Positions 8,842-16,834 of a DNA stretch of 34,756 nucleotides are shown here, piece after piece. This DNA is from Actinomycetes bacterium. Lineage in GTDB: Bacteria > Actinomycetota > Coriobacteriia > Coriobacteriales > Eggerthellaceae. Location: positions 1 to 34,756 of the forward strand of contig JAEWQO010000047.1 in NCBI GenBank assembly GCA_023460315.1, written 5' to 3'. Made by a program: the position numbers and the translations under genes. The notes beneath the pieces were generated by a model that saw only the letters and a program-made list of their open reading frames with translations, was not told the DNA's origin and ran no database searches. Every line of letters begins with the position of its first letter. Position 1 is the stretch's first letter.

Positions 8842-8857
8842 CGCATGGAAGCATGCG
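8842..8857. promoter_or_regulatory. operator-like dyad upstream of tetR
   Basis: CGCATG-GAAG-CATGCG is a perfect 6-bp inverted repeat with a 4-base spacer, 74 bases before the TetR start codon. TetR proteins usually bind such dyads near their own promoter, so this is a candidate autoregulatory site. Six-bp arms are short and could be chance. Confidence 0.3.
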
Positions 8858-8931
8858 GCAGCACCTTGGCAGACGCACCCTCTCCCGGTAGAATGGAGCC
8901 GCGATCATACTGGGGGGGAAATGGGGCAGCC

Positions 8932-9621
8932 ATGCCGAGTCGGCAAGAGAACAAGCGGATGATGGAACAGCGTCTCTACGATGCCGCTCTTGAACTGTTC
9001 TGCGAACTGGGATACAAGAAGACCACGCTGAACGACATCGCCGCCGAGGCGGACGTGTCCACCCGCACGCTCTACAAGTATTTCCCCACCAAGGAGTCCA
9101 TCCTGAGAAAGTTCAGCAAAGAGAACATCTTGGCACTGAAATCATTCTCTGGCAAGTTGCCCAACGACATGCCCGTCAAAGACAAGGTCATTGAGACCAT
9201 GCTCCATGACTTCAAGTCCATGTTCGGGGTGTTTGACGTCAGCTATATCCTGCACTCGGCCCGAGACGAAAGCGGCATGTTCGCACGTTTCGAGCTGGAG
9301 AACATCCTCACGAGCGAATCCATCTACTGCAACCTGTTCAAGCAAGAGCAGCTCAAAGCAGGAATGGAGCCAAATGAGATGGTTGCTCTCTGCGCTTCTA
9401 TCATCATGGGGCTATACCGCCATTGCAATGACCTGTACCGCTTCAGGAAGAAGGGCACCCTCAATGAGAAGGATCTCCGTGCCTTTTATGTCAGCCACAT
9501 CGATGCGATCTGGGATTCTCTCTATGACACCCTGCTTTCGACGCCCGGGAAGAACTCTCCCCTCCTCAACATCGACAAGCACCTGTTCGGGTCGATGGAC
9601 ACGGCACGGCATTCCTCATGA
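8932..9621 (+). CDS. TetR/AcrR-family transcriptional regulator
   Basis: A 229-residue protein with a classic TetR DNA-binding domain at residues 10-60: RLYDAALELFCELGYKKTTL, then DIAAEADVSTRTLYKYFPTK (helix-turn-helix plus the YF-x-K signature). The remaining ~165 residues form a helical ligand/dimerisation domain with no recognisable subfamily. I start it at MPSRQENK (ATG 8932), giving the usual TetR length; an in-frame ATG at 8893 would add 13 residues. It is divergent from athL, the classic arrangement for a repressor that senses a substrate of the neighbouring pathway, here possibly a phenol. It converges with the 8-Cys gene, with only 11 bases between stop codons. Effector unknown. Confidence 0.92.
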   Translation: MPSRQENKRMMEQRLYDAALELFCELGYKKTTLNDIAAEADVSTRTLYKYFPTKESILRKFSKENILALKSFSGKLPNDMPVKDKVIETMLHDFKSMFGVFDVSYILHSARDESGMFARFELENILTSESIYCNLFKQEQLKAGMEPNEMVALCASIIMGLYRHCNDLYRFRKKGTLNEKDLRAFYVSHIDAIWDSLYDTLLSTPGKNSPLLNIDKHLFGSMDTARHSS

Positions 9622-9632
9622 CCAGGGCGGCA

Positions 9633-9989
9633 TCATCGCCTGTCGGCGCTCTTTGGCGTGAACAGCATCATCTTCGACTTTGCCTTGAACAGGAGGGTCA
9701 GTTCATCTACGGTGCCATAGGTGATGACGCCGTATTGGCAGCGGCGCACGCATGCGGGACGGTTGCCCCTCCCAACGCGCTCCTGGCACAAATCGCACCA
9801 ATCGGTCGGAATGGGCACGAAGTCGTACTGCCAGGAGTCGTCCCGAGTTTTCCATGGACCCAGCTTCGTCACCTTGATGCCCAATGCCTCAGGCCCATGC
9901 CCATGTGACGCCATGCACGTCGTCTCACATTCGGAACAGCCAAGACAATACTCATAGTCGATCAGAAGAGCTTTCCCCACACTCATCAT
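9633..9989 (-). CDS. unpaired 8-Cys (2x[4Fe-4S]) ferredoxin-like protein
   Basis: A 118-residue protein of the same family as the Mo-enzyme partners here. It has Cys15, 18, 21 and 25 (YCLGCSECETTC), then CDLC and CVRRC later on, so both cluster motifs are intact. Unlike the other four, no Mo catalytic subunit is adjacent. It follows the LuxR regulator by 40 bases on the same strand, suggesting co-transcription. The start at 9989 is preceded by AAGGAGG; a second ATG at 9986 is equally possible. It could serve an enzyme encoded elsewhere, be shared among the local Mo enzymes, be a redox input to the regulator, or be the remnant of a lost operon. It lacks a signal peptide. Confidence 0.88.
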   Translation of the reverse strand: MMSVGKALLIDYEYCLGCSECETTCMASHGHGPEALGIKVTKLGPWKTRDDSWQYDFVPIPTDWCDLCQERVGRGNRPACVRRCQYGVITYGTVDELTLLFKAKSKMMLFTPKSADRR

Positions 9990-10029
9990 GCAACCTCCTT
10001 CGCATTCGCAGGGCCCGCGTGCCGAGCAG

Positions 10030-11679
10030 TCAGTGAAGTTCGCCACCAAGAGAATCGGCAAGAACCTTGAGCGGGATTTCTTCAGCTTCCACGATATCGA
10101 GCAACTCTTGTTGCGAGTGAATGCCGAGCTTACTGTAGATGTTGTAGATGTGGCTCTTGGCGGTGTGGGCCGATATGATGAATTTGTCGGCAATATAGCC
10201 CGCATTGCGACCTTGAGCGAGGCAGCACAGAACCTCTGCCTGGCGTGGAGTCAGCTCGTAGCGGTCTGCCACGACCCCCGTCTTCATCTTGAGCGCAGCT
10301 TCAACGCTCCCCTCAGCAAAAGATCGGAAAACGGGCTGATCTGCACTGGCCCCGCCTTCCCGTGTGCCCGAGGGCGGCCCGGGGCGGAACACGGCAAAAC
10401 TGGCAGCAATCATCAGCAACACCGCCAACGCGAAACAGATGAACACCCGAGCGAGCGCATCGCCCTCGAAAGCGAAGCTCATCACCATGCCAACGACCCA
10501 ACCAAGCGTGCATCCCAGCCCGTTGAAGGTGCGCCGAACCGCAAACGTCTTCACGTAATTCTCGTCGAACAGACAAAAACTCCTTGACACGCTGGCGATA
10601 TCGACGATGTCATGGCACGCCAGCAGCGCGAACATGACGAGCATGCACACGAGTTGCCCGACATAGCCCGCGAACGAGAAGACGAAAATGCAGACAAGCA
10701 TGATGGGCAAGAACGCTTGGGTCAGGACGAGCGCGATGTCGCGGCGCTCACGGAGAAGAAAGAACACCGTGAACATCGAGGCCATGGCGTTGCCAGCCAT
10801 AATCACATAGATGGCAAAGGGGCTGTAGGCTTGGACCGTCGCGCACGATCCCACGAAGCCGATTCCCACACTGTATGAAAACGCGATCAGGATGGTGCGC
10901 GGATACACGAGGCGCCACCTTGCTTCAGCGTCCTCCTCTGACGCCTCGCCGAAAGTTTTTGCAAACGTAGCGTGGGATGCCGCGCCCGCATTCTCCGCGT
11001 CAGTTTCCTCCTGCAGCATGCAAAGCTCGCAATCGACCTCGGTCTGCGTTCCCATGGCCGACGGTGAGAAGGAAAGCCACGCAAACGCCACCGATGCCAC
11101 CGGCGTGAAGGCGATGGCGGCGAAGGCGACGCCTGCAGGCATAAAAGCCGCCGTGCCGAGCAGGAGCGACCCCAGAAGAAACGCACTCGATGCCGAGAAA
11201 ACGACCTGCTTGCGATTGAGCGTGACAAGCTTCTTCGACCACACCAGCAAGAGCGCGGAACTTCCGACACCGCCGACACTCCAGAGCAGACATGCCCAAA
11301 GAAGCCCGATGCCCGAGGGAAGCAGCCAGGCAACGCAGGCACAGGGGCAACACACCAGGGCCACCGCGCGCAGGAGCGTCTCGCCGCGAGACGACGCGAA
11401 GACGCGCGAGAACAGCCCAAACACCGCATAGGCGACGAACATGGAAACAGTCATGGCCGCACGGATGACATGGGCATCAAAATCTCCGAAAACCCCCGCG
11501 GGAAGGATTGACGGACTCCAGAACAGGCAGAAGACCCAGCCGAAGTACATGGAGAGCCCCACCACGCAGAAGAGGGATATCCGCAGAGCGAACTCCTTCG
11601 TCGACGTCTGGCCGGCATTCTGCCGTGGAAGTTTCATATCGATGGAGATGTCCGATTGGACAGCGTATTCCTGTTGCAT
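10030..11679 (-). CDS. LuxR-family regulator with N-terminal polytopic membrane domain (LuxR-1)
   Basis: A 549-residue protein. Residues ~25-420 are about twelve hydrophobic segments arranged like an MFS fold, with an acidic loop mid-way (ETDAENAGAASH). The last ~76 residues form a LuxR/NarL-type helix-turn-helix: LTPRQAEVLCCLAQGRNAGY, then HTAKSHIYNIYSKLG. It should sit in the membrane with its DNA-binding domain in the cytoplasm, sensing a small molecule through the transporter-like domain. This architecture is expanded in Eggerthella-type genomes next to Mo enzymes. I start it at MQQEYAV (11679); the longer open frame above it is low-complexity and lacks a ribosome site. It precedes the unpaired 8-Cys gene. 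A perfect palindrome lies 48-64 bases upstream. Target and ligand unknown. Confidence 0.9.
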   Translation of the reverse strand: MQQEYAVQSDISIDMKLPRQNAGQTSTKEFALRISLFCVVGLSMYFGWVFCLFWSPSILPAGVFGDFDAHVIRAAMTVSMFVAYAVFGLFSRVFASSRGETLLRAVALVCCPCACVAWLLPSGIGLLWACLLWSVGGVGSSALLLVWSKKLVTLNRKQVVFSASSAFLLGSLLLGTAAFMPAGVAFAAIAFTPVASVAFAWLSFSPSAMGTQTEVDCELCMLQEETDAENAGAASHATFAKTFGEASEEDAEARWRLVYPRTILIAFSYSVGIGFVGSCATVQAYSPFAIYVIMAGNAMASMFTVFFLLRERRDIALVLTQAFLPIMLVCIFVFSFAGYVGQLVCMLVMFALLACHDIVDIASVSRSFCLFDENYVKTFAVRRTFNGLGCTLGWVVGMVMSFAFEGDALARVFICFALAVLLMIAASFAVFRPGPPSGTREGGASADQPVFRSFAEGSVEAALKMKTGVVADRYELTPRQAEVLCCLAQGRNAGYIADKFIISAHTAKSHIYNIYSKLGIHSQQELLDIVEAEEIPLKVLADSLGGELH

Positions 11680-12021
11680 CAAGCCCACCCCCGTCTGACT
11701 TCCCCCTGCGCAGCGAGGCCAGTGTAGCATAGGGACCCTATGCCGACTCCTCTGCTCCCTTCGTTGATTTCGGCAGTTTACCGGTCTCTTTTCGTGAGTT
11801 TCGCAGAAGGGGAAGTCCAGGGGGAGTCGGGCAATCAAAACCCATCGGGGAAGAGGAAGAAAGGCACCCGAGGAACACTTGAACGAAAGACATGGGCCCC
11901 AGACACTTGAGACATTCTTCGAGATAAGATTCGCGCAGACATCAAAAGCGCGGTGCCCGCACACCCCACGTCTTGCGAGGAGCCAAGAACCGCGCTCGGT
12001 CGAAAGTCTCATAAAGCCCTG
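11680..12021. other. LuxR-1 promoter region
   Basis: About 340 non-coding bases between the zinc-ribbon gene and LuxR-1, both on the minus strand. It holds the palindrome at 11727-11743. On the minus strand a TATGCT/TACACT stretch next to that palindrome could be a -10 box. No clear terminator for the upstream operon was found. Confidence 0.4.
11727..11743 (-). promoter_or_regulatory. perfect 17-bp palindrome upstream of LuxR-1 (candidate operator)
   Basis: GCATAGGG-A-CCCTATGC is a perfect 8-bp inverted repeat with a single central base, 48-64 bases before the LuxR-1 start. It abuts a possible -10 box (TACACT) on the minus strand. LuxR/NarL dimers bind dyads of about this size, so autoregulation is plausible. 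Confidence 0.5.
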
Positions 12022-12213
12022 TTATAAAGAGGGAGATGGCCGCTCCAGCAAAGACGGAAACGGCGGTGGCAACTGGGCTCCGCACGTGGGACAAATAAGC
12101 ACATCGCCGTCAAAAACCAGCATATGGCAGCTCGGGCACTCTCGTTTCCCCAACCGTTTTTTCATTTCATCAGCACGGCCGCACCGATTGCATAAATTGC
12201 AGCAGTAGCACAT
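12022..12213 (-). CDS. small zinc-ribbon protein, last gene of module B
   Basis: A 63-residue protein with eight cysteines in four pairs: CCNLCNRC near the N-terminus and a zinc ribbon CPSCHMLVFDGDVLICPTCG, followed by a proline-rich tail. Metal binding (zinc or Fe-S) is likely. It begins 24 bases after the stop of the 8-Cys gene with GAGGCTGG upstream, so it looks like the distal gene of the module B operon. Small proteins with Zn ribbons can act as maturation or assembly factors, but I recognise no named family. The other modules lack an equivalent next to their Fe-S gene. A longer in-frame start (12255) would overlap the upstream gene. Confidence 0.7.
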   Translation of the reverse strand: MCYCCNLCNRCGRADEMKKRLGKRECPSCHMLVFDGDVLICPTCGAQLPPPFPSLLERPSPSL

Positions 12214-12236
12214 GACTTTTGCCAGCCTCGATGCTC

Positions 12237-12590
12237 TTATTTGCAGGGGGACCAAAGGACTTGCCGGGGCTTTTCCGCCAGTTCGGCAGACATCTCTTCA
12301 ATCGTGCCGAATTTCATGCAGAAAGCCTGACAGTGGTGGACGCACGAAGGCTCTTTCCCTCCTGCAACGCGATCGGCGCACAGGTCACACAGGTCGGTTG
12401 GGACGGGAATCTTGTTCCAATTGAAGCAGTCACCCCCTTCGCCAGAATCATCTTTTTGCCAAGGGCCATCATCAAGCACCCGGATACCCCACTTGCCTAC
12501 AGGAAAACCATGCTCTTCCTTGCAAGCCACGACGCAGGTCTCACAACCGGTGCAGTATTCGTAATCGATCAATAGTCCGTAATCAGCCAT
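12237..12590 (-). CDS. 8-Cys (2x[4Fe-4S]) electron-transfer subunit, module B
   Basis: A 117-residue protein with Cys13, 16, 19 and 23 (YCTGCETCVVAC), then CDLC and CVHHC, plus an additional Cys in QAFC and one in GDCFNW. Same minimal family as the module A partner. It starts four bases after the stop of the module B Mo enzyme, so translation is almost certainly coupled. No signal peptide. It should supply electrons to the Mo subunit, possibly docking on the surface near the N-terminal Fe-S domain. The immediate electron donor is not encoded here. Confidence 0.92.
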   Translation of the reverse strand: MADYGLLIDYEYCTGCETCVVACKEEHGFPVGKWGIRVLDDGPWQKDDSGEGGDCFNWNKIPVPTDLCDLCADRVAGGKEPSCVHHCQAFCMKFGTIEEMSAELAEKPRQVLWSPCK

Positions 12591-12594
12591 CCCG

Positions 12595-15159
12595 TCACAC
12601 CAACTTTCCGAATTTTTCAGCGACCAGGCTCATGTCCGTATCGTAGCTTTCTTGCAGCGGAGTTATGCTGCAGCAGTTACATTTGTATGGCCCACCGTAG
12701 CCAAGCTTGGAATTGTAATGGTTGGACACCAGGTCGTTGCAGTTCGACTGCCATACGCCATAGAGGCTTTTCTCGTCGGCGTGATCAGACCTGACAAAGC
12801 CATCCTTGATTTCTTTTCCGTTTACAATAGCCTGAGTCGTTCCCGGTTTCACAATTGCGCCCAAAGGAAGAATCTCGCTACGAGAGTCGTCATCGGCCTG
12901 TCGTTCGGGAAACCACCACCCATGATCGGTTTGGACAACACCCTTCTTCACAACAGGAGACACGACGGCCTTAAATTTTGCGCGGCCATAATCGTTTCTT
13001 ATTTCAACCCATTGTCCGTCAGCCACCCCAACCTCTGATGCATCCTCCGGATTGATCTCGATGATCGGATCGGGATGGAGTTCACGCAACACGGGGATCT
13101 GGCGATGCTCTGCATGGAAAGAAGCATAGTTACGCGCGCCCGTCGTCAGAATGAAAGGATATTTCTTCGCCAGTTCCGGATCCTTGTGGGGGCTGAACGC
13201 CGGCTCTTGGTAATACGGCAGTGGGTCTTCGCCGTAATGGGCATAGGCTGTCGACCAGAGCTCCACACGGCCGGTCGGGGTCAAGAATCCCGGTCTTCGA
13301 TCTGGACGGAGCTTTCCTGTCTCATACTTCCTGTAGTTCACGCCACGTTGATACACGACCTTCTCCCGCAGATCCTCGAACGGCATCTTGGAAGGACGGG
13401 CCCTGCGCTGGGTCAGAAAATCATCCTCATCCTTAAACAGCCGCTCGCCGTTTTCATCTTTCAGACAATCCATCTCCAGATATTCGCCGAGCTCGATAAG
13501 CATCTGGATATCAGACTTTACTTCTCCCACATCAACGGCTTTGTTGACCGAGCCGAGAGTCACGGGCGATCCCGCATAATGCGTCATGACGACATCGTCT
13601 TTCTCAGCACAGGACGCCAAGGGCAGGACAAGGTCTCCAAATGCCTCGATGGAAGGAGTGATGAAACAGTCGGTCGACATACACCATTCGAGATTTTTCA
13701 GCCCTTCATACCAGCCGGTCGGCTGAGCGCAGCAGGTCGGGGTGAGCAGAGCGGTTGACTGGATCCAGCCCATACGAATCTTGTACGGCTCGCCCGTGGT
13801 CACTGCGTCAAACATCATATCCGCCTGAGCATTGCGTATATTGTCTACATACAGCGGATATTCCTTATACCCAATGGTTTTGTCGCGTAGCTCTTCTGGC
13901 AGGCTGTCCCAACCGATGCGACGTTGAGGCCGAGCCGCATCCTCTGCAGAAGTGTCATCGGCCTTGTCGATATCAAGTGTCGAACCCGAACCGTCTGCCG
14001 CTCCATCATGAATTGTTCCGTTGTCCTCCACTCCAGGTGCTGGATCGATCTCGGCAATGATCTGACCACCAGGAACATCGATGTTGCCCGTGATAGCCAT
14101 GAGAGCCAGAACACAATGGGCGGCCTGGTTGCCGTTCTGATTTTGGTCGAACGCAAGGCCCCATGCGATAGATGCTGGTTTGGCACTGGCGTAAAGACGA
14201 GCGGCACGATAGATATCCTCCACAGGAACCTCGCAGATCTCAGCAGCCTTCTCGGGAGTCATCCCCCTCTCCGGATCGTTCACACGTCCGCAAAACTCTT
14301 CAAATCCGTATGTCCAATATTCGACGAACTCGTGATCATAAAGGTCCTCGTTGATTATGACCCAAAGCCACGCCATGGCCATGGCGGTATCCGTGCCCGG
14401 ACGCACTCGCAAGTGAATCGCGGCACGCGTCGCCAGCCAATTCACTCGTGGATCGACACTGATGAGCTGTGCCCCACGTTTCATGAGATCAATGACAGCG
14501 TGGCCCCATAAGCCGTCGCCGTTGGAAGCAAGAGCCATCTTCCCCCACATAACAATCACTTCAGGCACTCGATAGACGGGATTATCATAGGTTCCTTCCA
14601 ACCCACCCGCATAATCCATCTCGGGATAATATGCTCCCAGAACATGCGAGCACGACATCGACCGTGGCTGATAGCACGCGTACCCTGATTGCGTATAGCA
14701 AGCATTCGGCGTGCCAAGCACAGCCTGCGCCATATCGGCTACCAGAATACCCCCCGAACGGCCAGTCCCGGAAAACACCGCCATGCACTCAGGACCGTAG
14801 GTATCACGAAAGTAGTCACGCTTCTCTTTGACGAGAGCGTAAGCTTCATCCCAACTGATACGTTCCCATTTGTCATGCTGCCCACGATATTTTGGGTCTC
14901 GCTTCAAGGGATAGATGACACGGCTTGGATTGTACACATAGTCCTTGAGAGCAAGGCAGCGGGCACACAGCCGTCCTTTGGTGATGGGATTGTTCTCGTC
15001 ACCCTCCACATGATCGAGCCTACCGTTTTTGTCAACATAAAGCTTCAACCCACAACCCACCGGATGGCATCCAGGCGGCGACCACATGGAAGTGCGCACA
15101 ACGGTAAACTCTCCGTCCTCATACTTCCACGGCTTGCCCAAATCGTTTTTGAATTTCAT
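12595..15159 (-). CDS. molybdopterin (bis-MGD) oxidoreductase, module B; catechol dehydroxylase-like
   Basis: An 854-residue member of the same group as the module A enzyme. The N-terminal cysteines are C31-x4-C36-x28-C65-x2-C68 (GCHPVGCG, GRLCARC), with WERISWDEA at 98-106, GTGRS at 131-135 and Cys162 in SGYACYQPR as candidate Mo ligand. DPRVNWLATRA and TTGARNYASFHAEHRQ are further shared motifs, and HGWWFPE lies in the C-terminal domain. It has an acidic insertion around residues 390-420 (DDTSAEDAARPQRR) and a longer C-terminal tail ending in a Cys-rich stretch (YKCNCCS). No Tat signal. The start is ATG 15159 (MKFKNDL) with GGAGGAG five bases upstream. The preceding MFS gene ends 87 bases before it, so carrier and enzyme are probably co-transcribed. 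Substrate not determined. Confidence 0.92.
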   Translation of the reverse strand: MKFKNDLGKPWKYEDGEFTVVRTSMWSPPGCHPVGCGLKLYVDKNGRLDHVEGDENNPITKGRLCARCLALKDYVYNPSRVIYPLKRDPKYRGQHDKWERISWDEAYALVKEKRDYFRDTYGPECMAVFSGTGRSGGILVADMAQAVLGTPNACYTQSGYACYQPRSMSCSHVLGAYYPEMDYAGGLEGTYDNPVYRVPEVIVMWGKMALASNGDGLWGHAVIDLMKRGAQLISVDPRVNWLATRAAIHLRVRPGTDTAMAMAWLWVIINEDLYDHEFVEYWTYGFEEFCGRVNDPERGMTPEKAAEICEVPVEDIYRAARLYASAKPASIAWGLAFDQNQNGNQAAHCVLALMAITGNIDVPGGQIIAEIDPAPGVEDNGTIHDGAADGSGSTLDIDKADDTSAEDAARPQRRIGWDSLPEELRDKTIGYKEYPLYVDNIRNAQADMMFDAVTTGEPYKIRMGWIQSTALLTPTCCAQPTGWYEGLKNLEWCMSTDCFITPSIEAFGDLVLPLASCAEKDDVVMTHYAGSPVTLGSVNKAVDVGEVKSDIQMLIELGEYLEMDCLKDENGERLFKDEDDFLTQRRARPSKMPFEDLREKVVYQRGVNYRKYETGKLRPDRRPGFLTPTGRVELWSTAYAHYGEDPLPYYQEPAFSPHKDPELAKKYPFILTTGARNYASFHAEHRQIPVLRELHPDPIIEINPEDASEVGVADGQWVEIRNDYGRAKFKAVVSPVVKKGVVQTDHGWWFPERQADDDSRSEILPLGAIVKPGTTQAIVNGKEIKDGFVRSDHADEKSLYGVWQSNCNDLVSNHYNSKLGYGGPYKCNCCSITPLQESYDTDMSLVAEKFGKLV

Positions 15160-15246
15160 ACCGCTCCTCCCTTTCTTCTCGTCAAGTTCATAAATGGTCT
15201 GCGCACGGGTGACTATAAGTTGACCCCGCCGCGCGCGCATTGATCC

Positions 15247-16617
15247 TTAAGGCTTATTGTTGGCCAGCCCTTCCCCCCAACCATCAGCATCTTCATATGA
15301 TTCTTTGTCATATACAATGCTCACCTGCTTGTCGTCGATCTCTGCTCCGCCATCGTTATCCAACCAATAAAGCCCAGAACGGAACCGATAGGCCAAGCGA
15401 ACCACAAGGAACCCAAGAAAGGTGATGGCGATTCCCAGCGCAAAGGCGGGAACGAAGCTGCCCGTGAGGTCAAAGACGCCGGCTACTGTCACAGGCCCAA
15501 GGCATCCAATCACACCCGTGCCTATTCGCGCGTAGGTGAAAATGGCAGGAAAGTCACGTTCCCCAAATATTTGCCGAATGAGAAGCGGGGTGGACACGGA
15601 CACCAACGAGTTTTGAGCCCCAAAGAAAAAGGCAGACACATAGAGAAAAACAAGGTTATCGCCAGCGAGAATAAACCCTACAAACCCCAAGGCAACCATC
15701 AAAAGTTGGATGTTCACAGTGAATTGAACGCCAATTTTGTCGTTAAGCCATCCGAAAAGTAGCTTTTCGACCACGTTTCCAATCATAACGGCCGTCAACA
15801 GAGATGATCCGACCATGGCAGAAAGGCCAATAGATTGGGCGAATCCTGGCAAATGAGAATTGAACCCAGCAAAGTACGCGATGAGCCCCGCAAAGAGAAA
15901 CATGCAGACAAAGGGAACGGTCTTGAGGGCTTTTGACAAGGGAACTCCGGAAAGAGCCTCGTACCGAGACTTCCGAGAATGCTCGTCGCCATCATTCTCC
16001 CCCTTCCATCCGTAAGGCTTCCAGCCAATATCTTCAGGATGGAGTTTGAACACAAACAGGGTCCACGGCAGCACCAAGACCACCATGACCACAGCAGATA
16101 CAAGGTACGCCTCGCGCCACCCGAGCATTTCGATGAACAGCGTGAACAAAGGAGAAAGCACAGCTCCTCCAATTCCCGAAAAAGCCATAGCCACACCGAG
16201 GGCAAGGCCTTTGTGGGAATGAAACCAATTGCCGATGAGAATAGGCGTAGGCACCACGAATATGAAACTGCCCGCCAAGCCGAAAATCACTCCGGAAATC
16301 CACCATTGCCACGGCTCGCTGTAAAACCCCATCGAGGCAACCGCGGTCACCACAAGCGCGAACGACACCGAAAGAAGCCGATTGATGTTATATCTTGTGA
16401 TCCACTTCCCCACAATTGGCATTGCGAAAACCGTCGCAATAAAATAGAACGTTAGGTATAGGGCTAGTTCCGAACGTAAAAACCCCAAATCATTGCAGAC
16501 GGGTACAAAAAATACCCCAGCGGCATCGAGAACCGCCCCCAACCCCCCGGCCTGCATGAAACAGCATCCTATGAGAATCCACCATGCATAATGGACGCGA
16601 AACTTCGAAGCCAACAT
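15247..16617 (-). CDS. MFS transporter, OFA-like, module B
   Basis: A 456-residue protein with about twelve membrane helices. The N-terminus (HYAWWILIGCCFMQAGG) and the loop after TM6 (HPEDIGWKPYG) are typical of the oxalate/formate antiporter-like (OFA) group of MFS carriers. The C-terminal tail is acidic and cytoplasmic. I start it at MLASKF (16617), preceded by GGGGGAT; an ATG four codons earlier overlaps that site. It is first in the module B operon, ahead of the Mo enzyme. A nested dyad lies directly upstream. It is paralogous to the MFS at 16835. Family members move carboxylates and aromatic acids; the substrate here could be a phenolic acid. Confidence 0.9.
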   Translation of the reverse strand: MLASKFRVHYAWWILIGCCFMQAGGLGAVLDAAGVFFVPVCNDLGFLRSELALYLTFYFIATVFAMPIVGKWITRYNINRLLSVSFALVVTAVASMGFYSEPWQWWISGVIFGLAGSFIFVVPTPILIGNWFHSHKGLALGVAMAFSGIGGAVLSPLFTLFIEMLGWREAYLVSAVVMVVLVLPWTLFVFKLHPEDIGWKPYGWKGENDGDEHSRKSRYEALSGVPLSKALKTVPFVCMFLFAGLIAYFAGFNSHLPGFAQSIGLSAMVGSSLLTAVMIGNVVEKLLFGWLNDKIGVQFTVNIQLLMVALGFVGFILAGDNLVFLYVSAFFFGAQNSLVSVSTPLLIRQIFGERDFPAIFTYARIGTGVIGCLGPVTVAGVFDLTGSFVPAFALGIAITFLGFLVVRLAYRFRSGLYWLDNDGGAEIDDKQVSIVYDKESYEDADGWGEGLANNKP

Positions 16618-16633
16618 CTTATCCCCCATCTAT

Positions 16634-16670
16634 ATCTATCGTGCGATGCACCAATGCATCCTGCATAGAT
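16634..16670 (-). promoter_or_regulatory. nested dyad just upstream of module B MFS gene
   Basis: GATGCA-CCAA-TGCATC (16645-16660) is flanked symmetrically by ATCTAT (16634-16639) and ATAGAT (16665-16670). It lies 17-53 bases before the MFS start codon, so it could be an operator or a hairpin in the mRNA leader. The intervening loops are unequal (5 and 4 bases). Confidence 0.4.
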
Positions 16671-16834
16671 CATGCGGTTCGAATGAAATGCAACACCCTC
16701 GGACGCACTGTCCCAATTTCAGGTCAAGCCCCTTACCACAAGCCATGCGACAACGCCGAGGTGCCACGGGAAATTCCACCTGCCCAGCAACACCTCGTCC
16801 TCTGCGTCCCTGAAAGAATGCGACCCAAGCGTGG

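Larger units (their letters stand above)
8263..8931. other. divergent regulatory region between athL and tetR
   Basis: A non-coding stretch of about 670 bases separating the divergent athL and TetR genes. It should hold promoters for both. It contains the second copy of the 21-bp repeated element and a 16-bp dyad near the TetR start. No further gene is supported, and I could not settle a convincing -35/-10 pair. Confidence 0.5.
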
